From Paludibacteraceae bacterium (GTDB lineage Bacteria; Bacteroidota; Bacteroidia; Bacteroidales; Paludibacteraceae): a DNA stretch of 64,000 nt. Shown in pieces: positions 10,040 through 22,200 of the stretch. The stretch's first letter is position 1; every line of letters begins with the position of its first letter. The notes under the pieces were generated by a model that worked only from the letters and a program-made list of their open reading frames with translations, was not told the origin of the DNA and did no database searches. Made by a program: the position numbers and the translations under genes. The stretch is from positions 62,001-126,000 of the forward strand of contig JAGBCD010000027.1 in NCBI GenBank assembly GCA_017938155.1, in the 5' to 3' direction.

Positions 10040-11578
10040 ATGAAGGCTAAACTATTGCTTGTGGTGTTTTTAATACTATCTTTTGTAACTTGTACATCAA
10101 AATTAGAGGAAATAGAAAATTGCGATGATTTAGGTATGGCTGTACAACAACGTCTTCCTATTTCAGCTGATAGCATGGCTTATACATCTGCATCTGAATT
10201 ACACCAGTTGTATATGGATGAACCATTTGATGTTATTCATTTCAATATTGCAAGATTTTTAGCAGAGACGGAACTAATGGCTGGTGCAAATTATGCATTG
10301 TCTCCATCTGTTAATCCGTCTGATAGTTGGTATTTAACTCCTTTGCCTAGAGTTGTATATAATTACAATAATTCACCTAAATATTATGAATTTGGGTATG
10401 TTTGTAATGGCCAAATTGTTGCTACCGTTACCACTTATGCCAGAAAGGAAATAGATGGTGTGATAGCTTATTTATTTGCAGAGCCATTGGATTATTCTTG
10501 TCCCGAGTTGGATTATTATATTGGAGATTATCCTAATAGGTATTATGGATCAGAAGGTGTGTGTTATTTAAAAAATTGTAACGAACCATTGGGATATGAA
10601 ATGTCAGAATCAGGAACAACGGATGAAGAAGAAAGAGACTTAATGTGGTGGCAGATGCCTGAAGAAGATAGGGAGGCTATCTTGCTGGATATGGAGGAGC
10701 AAGATGAGGATTTAGATGAGTTTATAGCAGAAAGAGATGAATATTGGGAAACCGTAGATGAGTATGTTAACGATAATTTGTTTCAATATCTTAGTGATGA
10801 TTCGGTATTTTTAGAGGTAGATAGTCTAAATTTAAATTATATTCTTAATCAAGAATATAATGAATATACCCATTGCTTTATTATAAACCAATTGTTAGAG
10901 TTATTGCAATACCAAGTAGGATATTATGATACAGGAACATTATATGAGTATAGTGATCCTAGGTTGCAACTTACTCATTGGAGTGGTTTCTGTGGTCCAG
11001 CAGCATGTGCCTGGATTTATAGAGGAAAATATAGTGATTTTAATGGGTATTATCTTCCATTAATTGGTGATGGAACCCGTTCAAATAGATATTTTTTTGA
11101 TTATTTTATGGAACGTAATTATGCAGAGTATGTATATGATAATTCACAACTTGATGATTTTGACGGCGATCCTTTTACTGAATATATAATGATTAGTGAG
11201 CTTGCAGATAGCGGACTAACAGCTTGTTTTTATGCTGAAACAGTTCCTTTTTGGTGGAATGGATGGCAATTCCCTCTTTATCATGATGGATTGAATAGAG
11301 GATTTGCGACTGCTACCAATAATCAATACAAAGTAACATTAACTTGCACACCTTACGACTGGCTAATAGAGAAAAATGAACCTGTAATTATTGCTATTAA
11401 TTGTAGTCATTATATTGTAGCATTTGGTTATGGAACGACCAGAAAAAGCAATGGAAAAGTAAAAGATGTGTATTTTTCTGTTACAGATAACGGATATACT
11501 ACAGGTCCAAGTTATCACCCATATATGCGTAGGAAGAATGGTTGGAATCTTCATTATGGTTTAACCCCTATATTATAA
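10040..11578 (+). CDS. Lipoprotein with papain-like (C39/C10-like) cysteine peptidase domain
   Basis: This 512-residue protein starts with a lipoprotein signal (KLLLVVFLILSFVTC, Cys19). The middle contains an acidic, Glu/Asp-rich stretch at about residues 195-245. The C-terminal half carries a papain-like signature: W-S-G-F-C-G-P-A-A-C with probable nucleophile Cys318, then NCSHYIVAFGYG with His457, then VTDNG with Asp483/Asn484. This order and spacing match C39-like and C10-like peptidases. The family assignment is by motif only, and the N-terminal half was not recognised. Two small paralogous lipoproteins follow on the same strand and could be inhibitors or substrates. The likely location is a membrane surface, given the lipobox. 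Confidence 0.65.
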   Translation: MKAKLLLVVFLILSFVTCTSKLEEIENCDDLGMAVQQRLPISADSMAYTSASELHQLYMDEPFDVIHFNIARFLAETELMAGANYALSPSVNPSDSWYLTPLPRVVYNYNNSPKYYEFGYVCNGQIVATVTTYARKEIDGVIAYLFAEPLDYSCPELDYYIGDYPNRYYGSEGVCYLKNCNEPLGYEMSESGTTDEEERDLMWWQMPEEDREAILLDMEEQDEDLDEFIAERDEYWETVDEYVNDNLFQYLSDDSVFLEVDSLNLNYILNQEYNEYTHCFIINQLLELLQYQVGYYDTGTLYEYSDPRLQLTHWSGFCGPAACAWIYRGKYSDFNGYYLPLIGDGTRSNRYFFDYFMERNYAEYVYDNSQLDDFDGDPFTEYIMISELADSGLTACFYAETVPFWWNGWQFPLYHDGLNRGFATATNNQYKVTLTCTPYDWLIEKNEPVIIAINCSHYIVAFGYGTTRKSNGKVKDVYFSVTDNGYTTGPSYHPYMRRKNGWNLHYGLTPIL

Positions 11579-11604
11579 TTGATAAATGATAAATATAATT
11601 GTTT

Positions 11605-12171
11605 ATGAAAAAAAGTATTTTGTATATCAGTATTATTTGTTTAGCATTATCATTGCAAGGTTGTCCGATTACAAATACTAATCATGCTACAGGTCTTGCT
11701 TATCTCTTATCTGTGCAAGATACGGTAGAAGTTGTCTCGTACAACATGAGAGACTATGTGCAATCAGAAGTGCTGTATCCTAAAAATACCCTTCAGTATA
11801 TGGCTTGGACTATAGATCGTAATGATCCTAATTCCTTGCAAAATGACAAACTACAGATAACAAAACAAACAAATCATGCCGAAAGTTTAGTTATAATTGG
11901 ACAGGGAGTGTATATCAATGATAAGTTTTGGCACTACCATTCCATCACTAATATGTCATTGGATGAACCTACGGTTTCTGAGGGTCTGTCAGAAAATAAG
12001 GGTAACTTTACTAATCGATGTCCCTATAGTTTGGCTGAAATAATTGAGCAGTTATCGTTACATTATCCTCATTTACTCCTCAGAATAAATGATGTGGAAC
12101 CTCATTATATTGATAATTATGAAGCAACAGTGGTTTATGATAAGGTTCCAAAGATATATATCAATCAGTGA
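11605..12171 (+). CDS. Small lipoprotein, paralog of the next gene
   Basis: This 188-residue protein starts with KKSILYISIICLALSLQGC, a clear lipobox (LQGC), so it is probably an envelope lipoprotein. I chose the ATG at 11605 over a TTG two codons upstream because it begins directly at the Met-Lys-Lys signal peptide. The mature part shares a scaffold with the next gene: (T/G)-x-A-Y-(L/V)-LS-x-QDT near the start, TNHAE(S/C)-(L)VI-(I/L)G in the middle, and IIEQL-LHYPHL near the C-terminus. No known domain was recognised. It follows the papain-like lipoprotein by 26 bases and is probably in the same transcript. Small lipoproteins next to C10-type peptidases are sometimes inhibitors, but that role here is only a hypothesis. 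Confidence 0.75.
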   Translation: MKKSILYISIICLALSLQGCPITNTNHATGLAYLLSVQDTVEVVSYNMRDYVQSEVLYPKNTLQYMAWTIDRNDPNSLQNDKLQITKQTNHAESLVIIGQGVYINDKFWHYHSITNMSLDEPTVSEGLSENKGNFTNRCPYSLAEIIEQLSLHYPHLLLRINDVEPHYIDNYEATVVYDKVPKIYINQ

Positions 12172-12213
12172 TTTTCTGGCAAGCATAAGATAAATAAAAA
12201 TTGTTATATATAT

Positions 12214-12242
12214 GTTTAATTAGGATTCCTTATTTATCTTTG
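12214..12242 (+). promoter_or_regulatory. Probable promoter for the second small lipoprotein
   Basis: A good -7 box TATCTTTG lies at 12235-12242, 35 bases before the ATG at 12277. The -33 element is poor (GTTTAA near 12214). The second paralog may therefore have its own promoter in addition to read-through. Confidence 0.45.
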
Positions 12243-12276
12243 CATTGAAAATTAGTCAACTCAATAATGATTGTAT

Positions 12277-12807
12277 ATGAAAAAAAGTATTTTGTATATC
12301 AGTATTGTTTGTTTAGTATTATCATTGCAAGGTTGTCCGATTGCTTACAATAATACAACTACTGGTTTCGCGTATGTATTATCATTACAAGATACGATTG
12401 AGTGCATACAATATGATGGCTTAAGTGGGATAGAAAAGAATGGATTGGTATATCCTTCAAATTATCTAACGAGAGTGCATTGGGGCGTAAATCCTGATGA
12501 ATCTTACCCAGCGGAGAAAAATGTTTTATATTTGAAGAAGCTCACCAATCATGCAGAATGTATAGTTATATTGGGCTATTGTCTTTATATTAACGATATG
12601 TTGTATAGTTACGACTCGTATGGTTATCAGTATAAAATGAATGCATCCAAAGATAACAGTCCTTATACTTTGGAGGATATCATTGAGCAATTGGAATTGC
12701 ATTATCCTCATTTGGTGTATCGAATCCATGATGCGGATATTCATGTATTTGATTATTATAAGGTGTCACATGATAAGAGTCTCTATCCAAGAATTTATAT
12801 TAAATAG
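12277..12807 (+). CDS. Small lipoprotein, paralog of the preceding gene
   Basis: This 176-residue protein has a signal peptide almost identical to its neighbour (KKSILYISIVCLVLSLQGC). I used the ATG at 12277; a TTG two codons upstream is less likely. The near-identity of the signal sequences with divergence of the mature parts points to a local duplication. Shared blocks are LSLQDT, TNHAEC(I)VILG and IEQLELHYPHL. The function is unknown. The tandem arrangement beside a putative cysteine peptidase suggests a related role such as inhibition, which is inference. A perfect 14-bp stem-loop follows the stop. Confidence 0.75.
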   Translation: MKKSILYISIVCLVLSLQGCPIAYNNTTTGFAYVLSLQDTIECIQYDGLSGIEKNGLVYPSNYLTRVHWGVNPDESYPAEKNVLYLKKLTNHAECIVILGYCLYINDMLYSYDSYGYQYKMNASKDNSPYTLEDIIEQLELHYPHLVYRIHDADIHVFDYYKVSHDKSLYPRIYIK

Positions 12808-12844
12808 TCTTCTCCCGTCAGGTGTGAGCTAAATAAGAACCTTT

Positions 12845-12877
12845 CACGTAGCAACTGCGTCATGCAGTTGCTACGTG
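12845..12877 (+). terminator. Perfect 14-bp stem-loop after the lipoprotein gene
   Basis: CACGTAGCAACTGC (12845-12858) pairs perfectly with GCAGTTGCTACGTG (12864-12877) across a GTCAT loop, 37 bases after the stop codon. No strong T-run follows, so it may be an mRNA-stabilising hairpin or a weak bidirectional terminator rather than a classic intrinsic terminator. Confidence 0.5.
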
Positions 12878-12883
12878 TGTCAT

Positions 12884-12942
12884 CCCCCATCTAAATTGCT
12901 CCCCTAAATTAGGGGAGCTGTCCGAAGGACTGAGGGGTCTGT
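12884..12942 (+). repeat. 59-bp palindrome-containing intergenic repeat, copy B (inverted partner at 26055-26113)
   Basis: By eye, 57 of 59 bases match the reverse complement of 26055-26113. It contains the palindrome CTCCCCTAAATTAGGGGAG and a second arm GTCCGAAGGAC. A related, more divergent copy in the same orientation lies at 26303-26350. Confidence 0.85.
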
Positions 12943-13030
12943 TAATTCAAAATTCTTAATTCTTAATTCTTAATTTCTAATTCAGTGTGTAGATAAATAA
13001 TAATACTTTTTACTTTTTTATTTCATTTTG

Positions 13031-13061
13031 TTTGATATATTCAAAAAAAATGTTAATTTTG
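13031..13061 (+). promoter_or_regulatory. Promoter of the 4122-residue giant gene
   Basis: TTTG at 13031-13034, a 19-base spacer and TAATTTTG at 13054-13061 match the Bacteroidetes sigma consensus. This leaves an unusually long untranslated leader of about 200 bases before the ATG at 13273. Confidence 0.65.
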
Positions 13062-13272
13062 CAAGCGAAAACGCGATATTTAATCACGTATAAATATACA
13101 TACATGGTATATGTGTGACAATTTGGTAGTAACTAACATAGGTTAGTGCTCTTTTTGTCATAATATATTCGTGTTTATAGTTTAAAAAATGTCAAAATGA
13201 CGGCAGGTGAGATATTCACTATTTGGTTGAAATTATAACACAAAAGAATATTAATCTAATTTTAAGGTGCTT
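13062..13272 (+). promoter_or_regulatory. Long 5' leader of the giant gene with a short hairpin
   Basis: About 200 bases separate the predicted -7 box from the start codon. A perfect 6-bp stem, ACTAAC-ATAG-GTTAGT, lies at about 13132-13147 and is followed by GCTCTTTTT. No small gene or known riboswitch was recognised. Any regulatory role is a guess. Confidence 0.3.
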
Positions 13273-16200
13273 ATGAAGAAAAGATTTACCTTCTTTATGC
13301 TCGCATGTATTTTGTCTATGATGAGCATATCAGCCCAAACATGGGTAATCAAGGAGGGATTTGAACAGGGAATCCCTTCTGATTGGACGCAAATCAATGT
13401 AGGCGACACAACGGCCAAAGTACTTTGGCAAGTTGAAGGACCTGATGATTTGCAATATCCTAATACTGTTTACTCTGGTAGCAAACGTGTTGCGTTGCGT
13501 AACACTACAGGGCAAACAGTTGGATATAAAGTGCAACTGATCCTACCTAAGATGGATTTGTCCACATTGTATCAGCCTATCCTCAAGTTTGCTTATGCAA
13601 ACCCTAAGTGGACAGCGGATTTTGATACATTGACCGTTTATTACAAAACGGCTGAAAAAGAAGATTGGAAGTTGCTCAAGTCATTCACATCTGCCAATGC
13701 CAAATGGCAAAAAGTATCCGTCGATCTCCCTTCTTATGGCAAGACTTATTTCTTGGCTTTTGAAGGTACCGATAATATGGGACGTGGTATCGTGCTGGAT
13801 AGTGTAGAGGTGAGATCTGCACCTGAATGTACTGTACCTCATGACCTTTATACGACAGGTTTGGCAGCGGGCAAGATTACTTTGGGATGGCAAGCCAGTT
13901 TCGATGCCGAGAGTTTCGACGTGATGGTGTTCAAAAGACCAGTACCAGCAGACTCTATCGAGATATTGGCTGACTCCACAGATCTTGCTACCAAGTTTTC
14001 TGTTTCTGGTTTGAAGCAACAAGCGGAGGTCTCGCTCGCCCCTAAACAAACCTATTACTTTTACGTAAGAAGCGTCTGTGAGACTGAGACATCCTCATGG
14101 AGTGAGGCAGGTTCTTTCTATATGAAGCCTATGAAACCCATTCCTTTTGTGGACAACATGAACAGAGGATTACGTTCTACTCCTATGCAAGACAACGAAT
14201 GGTCTTGGGGAACGAACTTGGATGTAATGGCTCCATTCTTTGCTACCCACCTCATTGGTGTTGCTCAGTTTGCGCCATATTCAATGGATAGCACGGTGCA
14301 TATCGCCTTTACTGGTGGTGCTGGAGCATCCAAGACAAGCATCTCTACCACTGCTCTCCCTGCCAACAAGTATGCTTACGCATGTACACCTGAATTGTAC
14401 TTCGAAGGAGCTGACACTGCCAGCAATCTTTCTATGAAAGACTTGCAAGTATCTTTCGAGGCTACGGTAGCGAGTTATAATAGTGCGCTCTATGCTCACA
14501 AGATCAAAGTCGGCGTTATGACCGACCCTGAAGATATCTCTACTTTCCAAGAAATAGAGACTTGCGAAGTAACAGGATACAAAGAGTTCAACGAGTTTGT
14601 TGTAAGCATGGATACCTATCAGGGGACAGGTATGTTTGTGGCATTCGTGAGTGATTTTGATACCCAAAACTTGTTCTACATTGATAATGTTGTAGTAGAA
14701 AAACGTACGGGAGCAGCCAAACCTGGCAATATACAGGTTCATCCCCAAGATACCATCGCTACGGTGACATGGAATGGTAAAGCGCCTGCTTACAATATCG
14801 TTGTTGCTACAGTGAATACCAAAAACGTAGATGAGTTGACCAAAGAAACAGGATTGGTTTACAAGCAAATGGGCGTTGTGGGAAATCAGTGCGTGGTACA
14901 AAACCTAACAAAAGACCTTCCTGTTAACAAACCGTATTACGTATATCTGCAAGGAGTAAAGGGCGATGAAAAGAGCAAATGGACCATGCCTAAAAAATTC
15001 TGGACAGTTGATAGCCCTAAAGCATTCCCTATTACTTATATGATGGAAATGGGTGCTACTGAAAAGAAAGGCTCCATAACTTATTCTCAACCAGTAGGAA
15101 TGGGAGTGTTCTCTTCCTATTCAATGGACGGTTCAAATATCCCTTATTTGACAACCAGCGAATGCAAAGAAGGAGCGTCCAGTCTATACATCTCCAAGTC
15201 CAAAGGACATAGTATGTGGATCACGTTGGCTACCATTGCAGATACAATTGACATTAGTCAAACGCAGATCTTGTTCTATGCATACAAATATAGTTCTTCC
15301 TATGACTTCAATCTGAGCATAGGTGTCATGGACAATCCAATGGATATCAAAACGTTTGTACCGGTTTCTACCTTCAAAGCATCACAAGGTGCGACATGGG
15401 AAAGATGTTATGCTACATTTGAAAGCTATACAGGAACGGGTAAAACGATAGCCATTCGTATAGACGACCCGATAGATAATAGTACATGCCTTGGCTATAT
15501 TGATAACTTGATAATAGAAAAAATATCGGAGTGTAAGATTCCTGCCAAAGTGCAAACATCTGTCCAATCAACTTCTGCTACGTTGACTTGGGATAATTCC
15601 GATGCACAAGGTTGGCAAATCCTTGTATCAACCAAAGCGTTGACAGAGAACCAACTACTCAACCCACAAAATATTTCTTCATCCATATTGGTAGCCAATG
15701 ATTCTATCTTAGCTCCTACCAATGCGTTGACAGGTATTACATATACTCTCAACAATCTCGAAATAGCCAAGACGTATCATTATAGAATACGTACATTCTG
15801 TTCCAATGATACATCCTTGTGGTCCAATGATGCTTCTTTCAAGACAGTATGCCCCGATATGTATAAAGTGCCTTTCTTCGAGGGTTTTGAAAACTATGAG
15901 AGTGGGGAAGAAGTAGGATGTTGGGACCGAAGCCAAAGTACAAATGGCTATGGTGTCGTGACTTCATCAACTACTCACTCTGGTAGCAAGGCATTCCAAT
16001 TGGAGTCAGACTATGGCTATTACAATAATAACGAGTTCCAATCCATTTTGGTCACTCCTAAACTGGATGCGGATATCAAGGATTTGAGAGTAACTTTCTA
16101 TGCAAGAGCAAGTAGTACCTATGAGTATGATTATGATTATAATTTAGATAATTATAATTATTTCTATTATGATAATATATTGCTCTTTGGTACCATAACC

Positions 16201-19200
16201 GATCCTGCTGATACAACGACTTTCCATGTGATCGATACCATCCAACTATCCACCACATACAAACAATATTCGTTTAACATGTCCGACTATACGGGTACCG
16301 ATGAGTATTTTGCATTCTATACAGGAAATGGAGTGTTCAATGATATCTACATCGACGATATCTCAGTACAACCTTTTATGTGTGCAAGACCTGAGTTTAT
16401 TTTCGCAAAAGATATCAAGCAAGACAAAGCGAACATTCATTGGTCAGGACATACTACCGACAAGTTTGAAATCAAAGTGCTTACTACCAAGGTAGAACCA
16501 ATTGATATCTTGTTGCAAGCCGTAGCAGACTCTTTGGTTGTACTGGATACAGTAGCAAAGAACAATGCTTTCCAAGTATCTGGACTTACTCCACTTACTA
16601 CTTATTATGTATATGTAAGACCAACTTGCGGGGATTCCTTATGGGGAGATGGCTCTTTCGTTACGGCATGTGTTGCCATGGATCCTGCTGTATATAACTT
16701 AGAGGACTTCGAAGCATGTCCTGCAGGAACTACTTACAACGACGCTTATCATCCTCAGTGTTGGACATGGGGTAACCCAGGTAGAGATTTGTCAAGCAGT
16801 TCATATGCATCGGATAACTATTACCCATTTGTTTATGAAGATGCTTCCAAAGCAAATAGTGGAACCAAATCAATGCGAATTAGATGGGATGCTGACTACG
16901 ATTGTTCACCTGCTTGGATATGTTCACCAGAACTATTGGTTGACGATTTAGCCAATGTAGGAGTAACCTTCTATGCAAAAATATCTACAGGAAAAGCACT
17001 TATCGTAGGTGTGATGAGCAATCCAGAAGATTATTCTACTTTCGTAGCACTGGATTCTATCATAGGTACAGATGATTATGAGAAAATACGTGTTGACCTT
17101 AGCGATTATGAGACACTATTGGGAGATGCTAAGCATTTTGCTATTCGCTCACAAATCAATAGCTACTCAACTGCATATGTGGACGATGTTCAGTTCTTCC
17201 TCTCTATGTGCAAACGTCCTAAGGGGATTATTTCCAACATGACCGATTCCAGTGTCGTTATCACTTCTGGATTGAGAGAGAACGCACAATGGAGATTACT
17301 CTTGACCGATAAGTATGTGGATGCTGACTCACTCAAAGTATGGGGACATCAAGTCTTAGACACTACTATCAATGTCTTGTTAGATACCGTTCTTGCAAGC
17401 AATGTGAAAGCTCTTAGATTGGATGATTTGACAGGTGATACCGACTACTTCTGTGCACTACAAACCCTTTGTGACGCAGCTACAGTGAGCGACTGGAAGA
17501 CCATTGATTTCCATACTCCATGTGCGCCAATGACAATTGAAGCATTAGGTGTAGTAGGATTTGAGACAGAAGAAGGATATGCTACGGGTTCCAACGTGCA
17601 TTGTTGGACGATAGGAACGATTTCGGACAACGAAACCTATATGCCAACCATCAAGAGTAGTTCTTATTCTGCTCACTCGGGTGACCAGTACCTGTATATG
17701 CGTTCATACATGTCCACTTCTACCAAAGCTGATGGATACTATGCTATCATGCCTACCTTAGACCTGCAAGGCACGTCCATTACCGAACTACAAGTAAGCT
17801 TCTGGGGCAAAGGATATACATCCAGCTACAGTTCTTACAAGAGTAGTATCATCGTGGGTATCGTAACCGACCCTTCGGATATTAGTACATTCGTGGCTGT
17901 AGATACGATCTACAACGATGGTTCTAAGTATGGATATTATTCCGTACCGTTCGATAAATATCAAGGAGACTTTATGGGTATGATGGGACAACACATTGCC
18001 TTCTATTCCAACTTCGGCATGTCGAACGATTTTAGTATTGATGATATCGTGGTTGAACCTATTCCTCCATGCCCAACTCCTAATACCATAACCATTGATA
18101 CAATCATTGGTGCAAGTGTTAACTTCCATTGGGATGGTATTGCAGATAACTACCGCGTAGCAGTGAGTACAGAAGAACTTACTACAAGCGAGGAAAAGGA
18201 AAATGCTACCTATTTGATCAACGATACTGTATCAACCAACTCGTATGCTATTACCAAAGGATTGGAGTACAACAAAACTTATTACATCTATGTGAAAGCG
18301 TTATGTTCCGATACTTTGACCAGTGAGTTCACCTACAACGATTGTGTATTCTCAACCTCATGTCCAGATGCGACAGCATTGCCTATCTATGAGACCTTTG
18401 AGGACGCAACAGGTACAAGGAAAATTCCTTCTTGTTGGTACGTAGTGAAAGCTGGGTCTTATCCATCTGTGCAACTAACCTATGGTGTGGACAACTCTGC
18501 AAGTGTAGAACTCTATATCTATTCTTCAAGTACAAGCAATTACTGCGCCCTTATTACGCCTGCAGTTGATTTGCCATCTTTGAACCAAGCGATGTTGAGT
18601 CTATATGCACGTTCCTACTCATCAAGTTATAGCAAGGCTAACCTTGTGATAGGAGTTGTGGACGACCCCAATGACTTCACTACATTTGTACCATTGGATA
18701 CGGTACTCGTCACAGGAAAGACACCAAAGCAATATGAGATAATGTTTGACCAATTTGCAAGCCAAATAGGTACGCAAAAGCATATTGTAATGTGTCTTGA
18801 TAAGTCCAATGCGACCGCAGACTTATGTCTTGACAATATCAAGATAACCAAGATTCCAACTTGTTTCCCTCCTACTAATGTACAATTGATAGGAACGCCA
18901 GAACTCACTTCTGCAGTAGTGAAACTCACCCCATACAACGAGACTTCTACTACAATAGAATTGGCTGTTCTTTCAGGCGCTCAAGTACAAAAAATGGAAT
19001 CATACAATGCCTTAGATACATTAGGTATTCACGTTACAGTTACCGACACAATGCCATTTACTATCACAGGTCTGCAACCAAGTACACAATACCATGTGTA
19101 TGCAAGAACCATTTGTGGTGCAGGTGACTATAGCGATTGGACCATGCAACCATTGTGCTCATTCTTAACCCAATTCTATTATGGTTGTAGCTATGAGTTT

Positions 19201-22200
19201 GGATTTGAGAAAACCGATGCTTATGTTCCCCATCCAAAGTCAACCTCTGAACTCTATTACATCCACCCAGCACTCCAAATAGATGTGCTCACCGATAGCA
19301 AACCTACATCATATAGTTATTATCCTTACTGTCGTGTGAATACCACTTCCTATGCATATTCATTGGACGGAGATGGTGCATTGTTGTTACCTTCAACTAC
19401 CAGTAAGTATCAACCATACGTAGTTTTGCCTGCCACCGATTGCAACACCGAGCGTTCTTTACAAATGGATGTGCGTGCGGGGTATGAGGATATCTATTCT
19501 ACTTATAGTAAAACCACCAGTTGTCCATCCAACCCAAGTTTCCTATTGGGTACGATAGACAAGAATGCTGGTATTGAGACCTTAGAACTATTGGGTAGAG
19601 TGCCACTCGTATTTCACCCTACTTCAGATACAATCAAGGTGGAGAACAATAAATTGTATGAGCATTTTATCTTTGATTTAGATGCACAAATTGTTCAAAA
19701 CAAGCAAATCGTTATTATCAACGACTTGAATGTAACGGGTACATTAACTGTGGATAATATCAAAATGGACGAATCGTTGGGCTATGGTTATGTATTCATT
19801 GATAGTTGTATCGTAGAAGAAAACAACGTTTCACTTTATTGGAAGAATATGGGTGGTCCTTGGAATATCTATGCTATATCAGGCAACGATACCATCAAAG
19901 CGACCAACCTAACAACCAATAGTTATACCTTTACAGGTTTGAAACCAGCCTCTGTTTATGATATCCAACTCTCATCCACAGCTGCTCCAGCGGACACCAA
20001 GGGAATTATCTCTTCTGTACAAGTGATGACAGACTGTGTGCCTTTGGAACTCAATGAGCAAGCATCCATTACTTGGACATTCGACGAGTCGTTGGTAGTT
20101 GCACCTTACCTAAGCAATGAGGAAGATGCAGCATTGTATCTATTACCAGTCTGCTGGAATGCTGAGACTACTCATGCCACAGCATCTGATGGATATCAAT
20201 TCTTAGTGCAACGTCCAGGTTACGACTATTATCCTGCACCAAGCAAAGGTACAACCTATGACCACTACGAGTATGGTATGGATAATTCCTATTCATTGCG
20301 TATATACGCGGGAAAGTCAACCACATACAATACACCATATGCTGTCTTACCTGCACTCAATTGCGATTTGGACACCATGCTCATAGAGTTCTATATGAGA
20401 CCTATATCCCACTATGCCGATACCTATGGAACTGCATCCAGTAGAGGTAAAGTGTTGGGTAGCAGTTATGCGGGCAATAGCATTGTTGTAGGTACAATGT
20501 CCGATCCTAACGACTTTGCTACCTTCGTGGAAATTGCAACTGCTGAATATCAAGAGGTACTTACCAGTAGCACTTATGTGACAAGTGACCCACAAGGATT
20601 GGATTACTGGAGAAAATACAAGTTCAAACTATCTGAAGACAATGGCAAGTATATCGCCTTTGCACAACCTGGTGGCGGCGTGATATACATTGATAATGTG
20701 ACTGTACGGGCCAACCATGACCTCTTTGCTCCAAGTGATTTGATGACGAAGAATGTTTCTTCTACTACTGCTGATTTGACATGGGAAGCTGGTTCACTTA
20801 ATTGTCCAACCGTAGTCGTATTGACACAAGGAAACAATGTTATTATCAAGGATACTGTGACCGAAGGTAATACCTATCATGTGATAGGCTTGGATGCTAA
20901 CGAGGAGTATAGTTGGTATGCATATCATTACAACGATGAAATGCAAAGTGACCAATCATCATTTGCCAACTTTAGAACACTTTGCTCGTCCATAGATTTG
21001 CCAGAATCAGGAGAATTGTTCTACAATTTTGATAATCCTGCTGATTTTGTACGTGCACCTTATGCAAATATTGAAGCCAATATCAAGGATACGGTATTCT
21101 ACCTCCCATCATGTTGGGGCGCTGGTACTACATCCTCACAGAAAGTGTCATCCAACAACTTCTTTATCCAACGTTCTGGCTTCTCATCAGAGACTGGAGA
21201 GAAGGATTATGACGCTGACGAATTGGCTTCAGGACGCAACAAATCCAACGCATTGCGTGTCTATGTTTCATATCAAAGCAACGCTACACCTTATGTAGTA
21301 TTACCTGAGTTAGATTGTGACCTGGACACCATGATGATTGAGTTCTGGGGACGTACATTCGAAACGTACAAATCCTACTATAGCGATTATATTGGCACTT
21401 ATTACGAAGGAGATATCTATTCGGTAAGCAACCTCAAATCAAGCATTCTTGTGGGTACTATGACCGATCCAAACGACTTCTCAACCTTCGTTTGTGCCGA
21501 CTCCATCGTTTATCCATACACCAACCTCAAACTCACAAACAACGAGGAAGATGATGCAACGGGTAATAACTATTGGGTGAAATTCAAAGCACAGTTTGCA
21601 AACTCAGGTGGCAAGTATATTGCTTTCGCAATGTCCACAAAGGGTATGTTCTTCATTGATGATGTAACGATTAAGCCTAATAAGATTATCTTCCCTCCAA
21701 GCAACTTGAGAACTGATTCTATCAGTACTAATGCCGCTACATTGACTTGGAAGAATGCTAAACAAGGAGCTAATACAGTATTAGTTCTACAGAGTGGAGC
21801 AAGCACCATCATGAGAGACACCCTGGCACCAGCAGTAGATACATACCAGTTGACAGATTTGTTGCCAAATTCACAATATTCATGGTACTTGTATCATATC
21901 TATACTTCAGGTACAGATGCAATTGATGGCGAGAAATCACAAGAGAGCTCATTCAAGACTCCTTGTGTGGCAATTGATTTGGATGCTAACAACCAAGTTG
22001 TATGGACCTTCGATGAAAACTTGATGGTAGCTCCTTATGTCACCACACCAAGTGATGCTGAACTCTACTTCATCCCTGAATGCTGGAATGTAGCGAATAC
22101 CTCTACTACGGTTTCCAATGGTTATCAATTCTTAGTACAACGTACTGGATATGACTATTGGCCAGCTCCAAGCAAGAGCTCAAGTTATGACTACCATATC

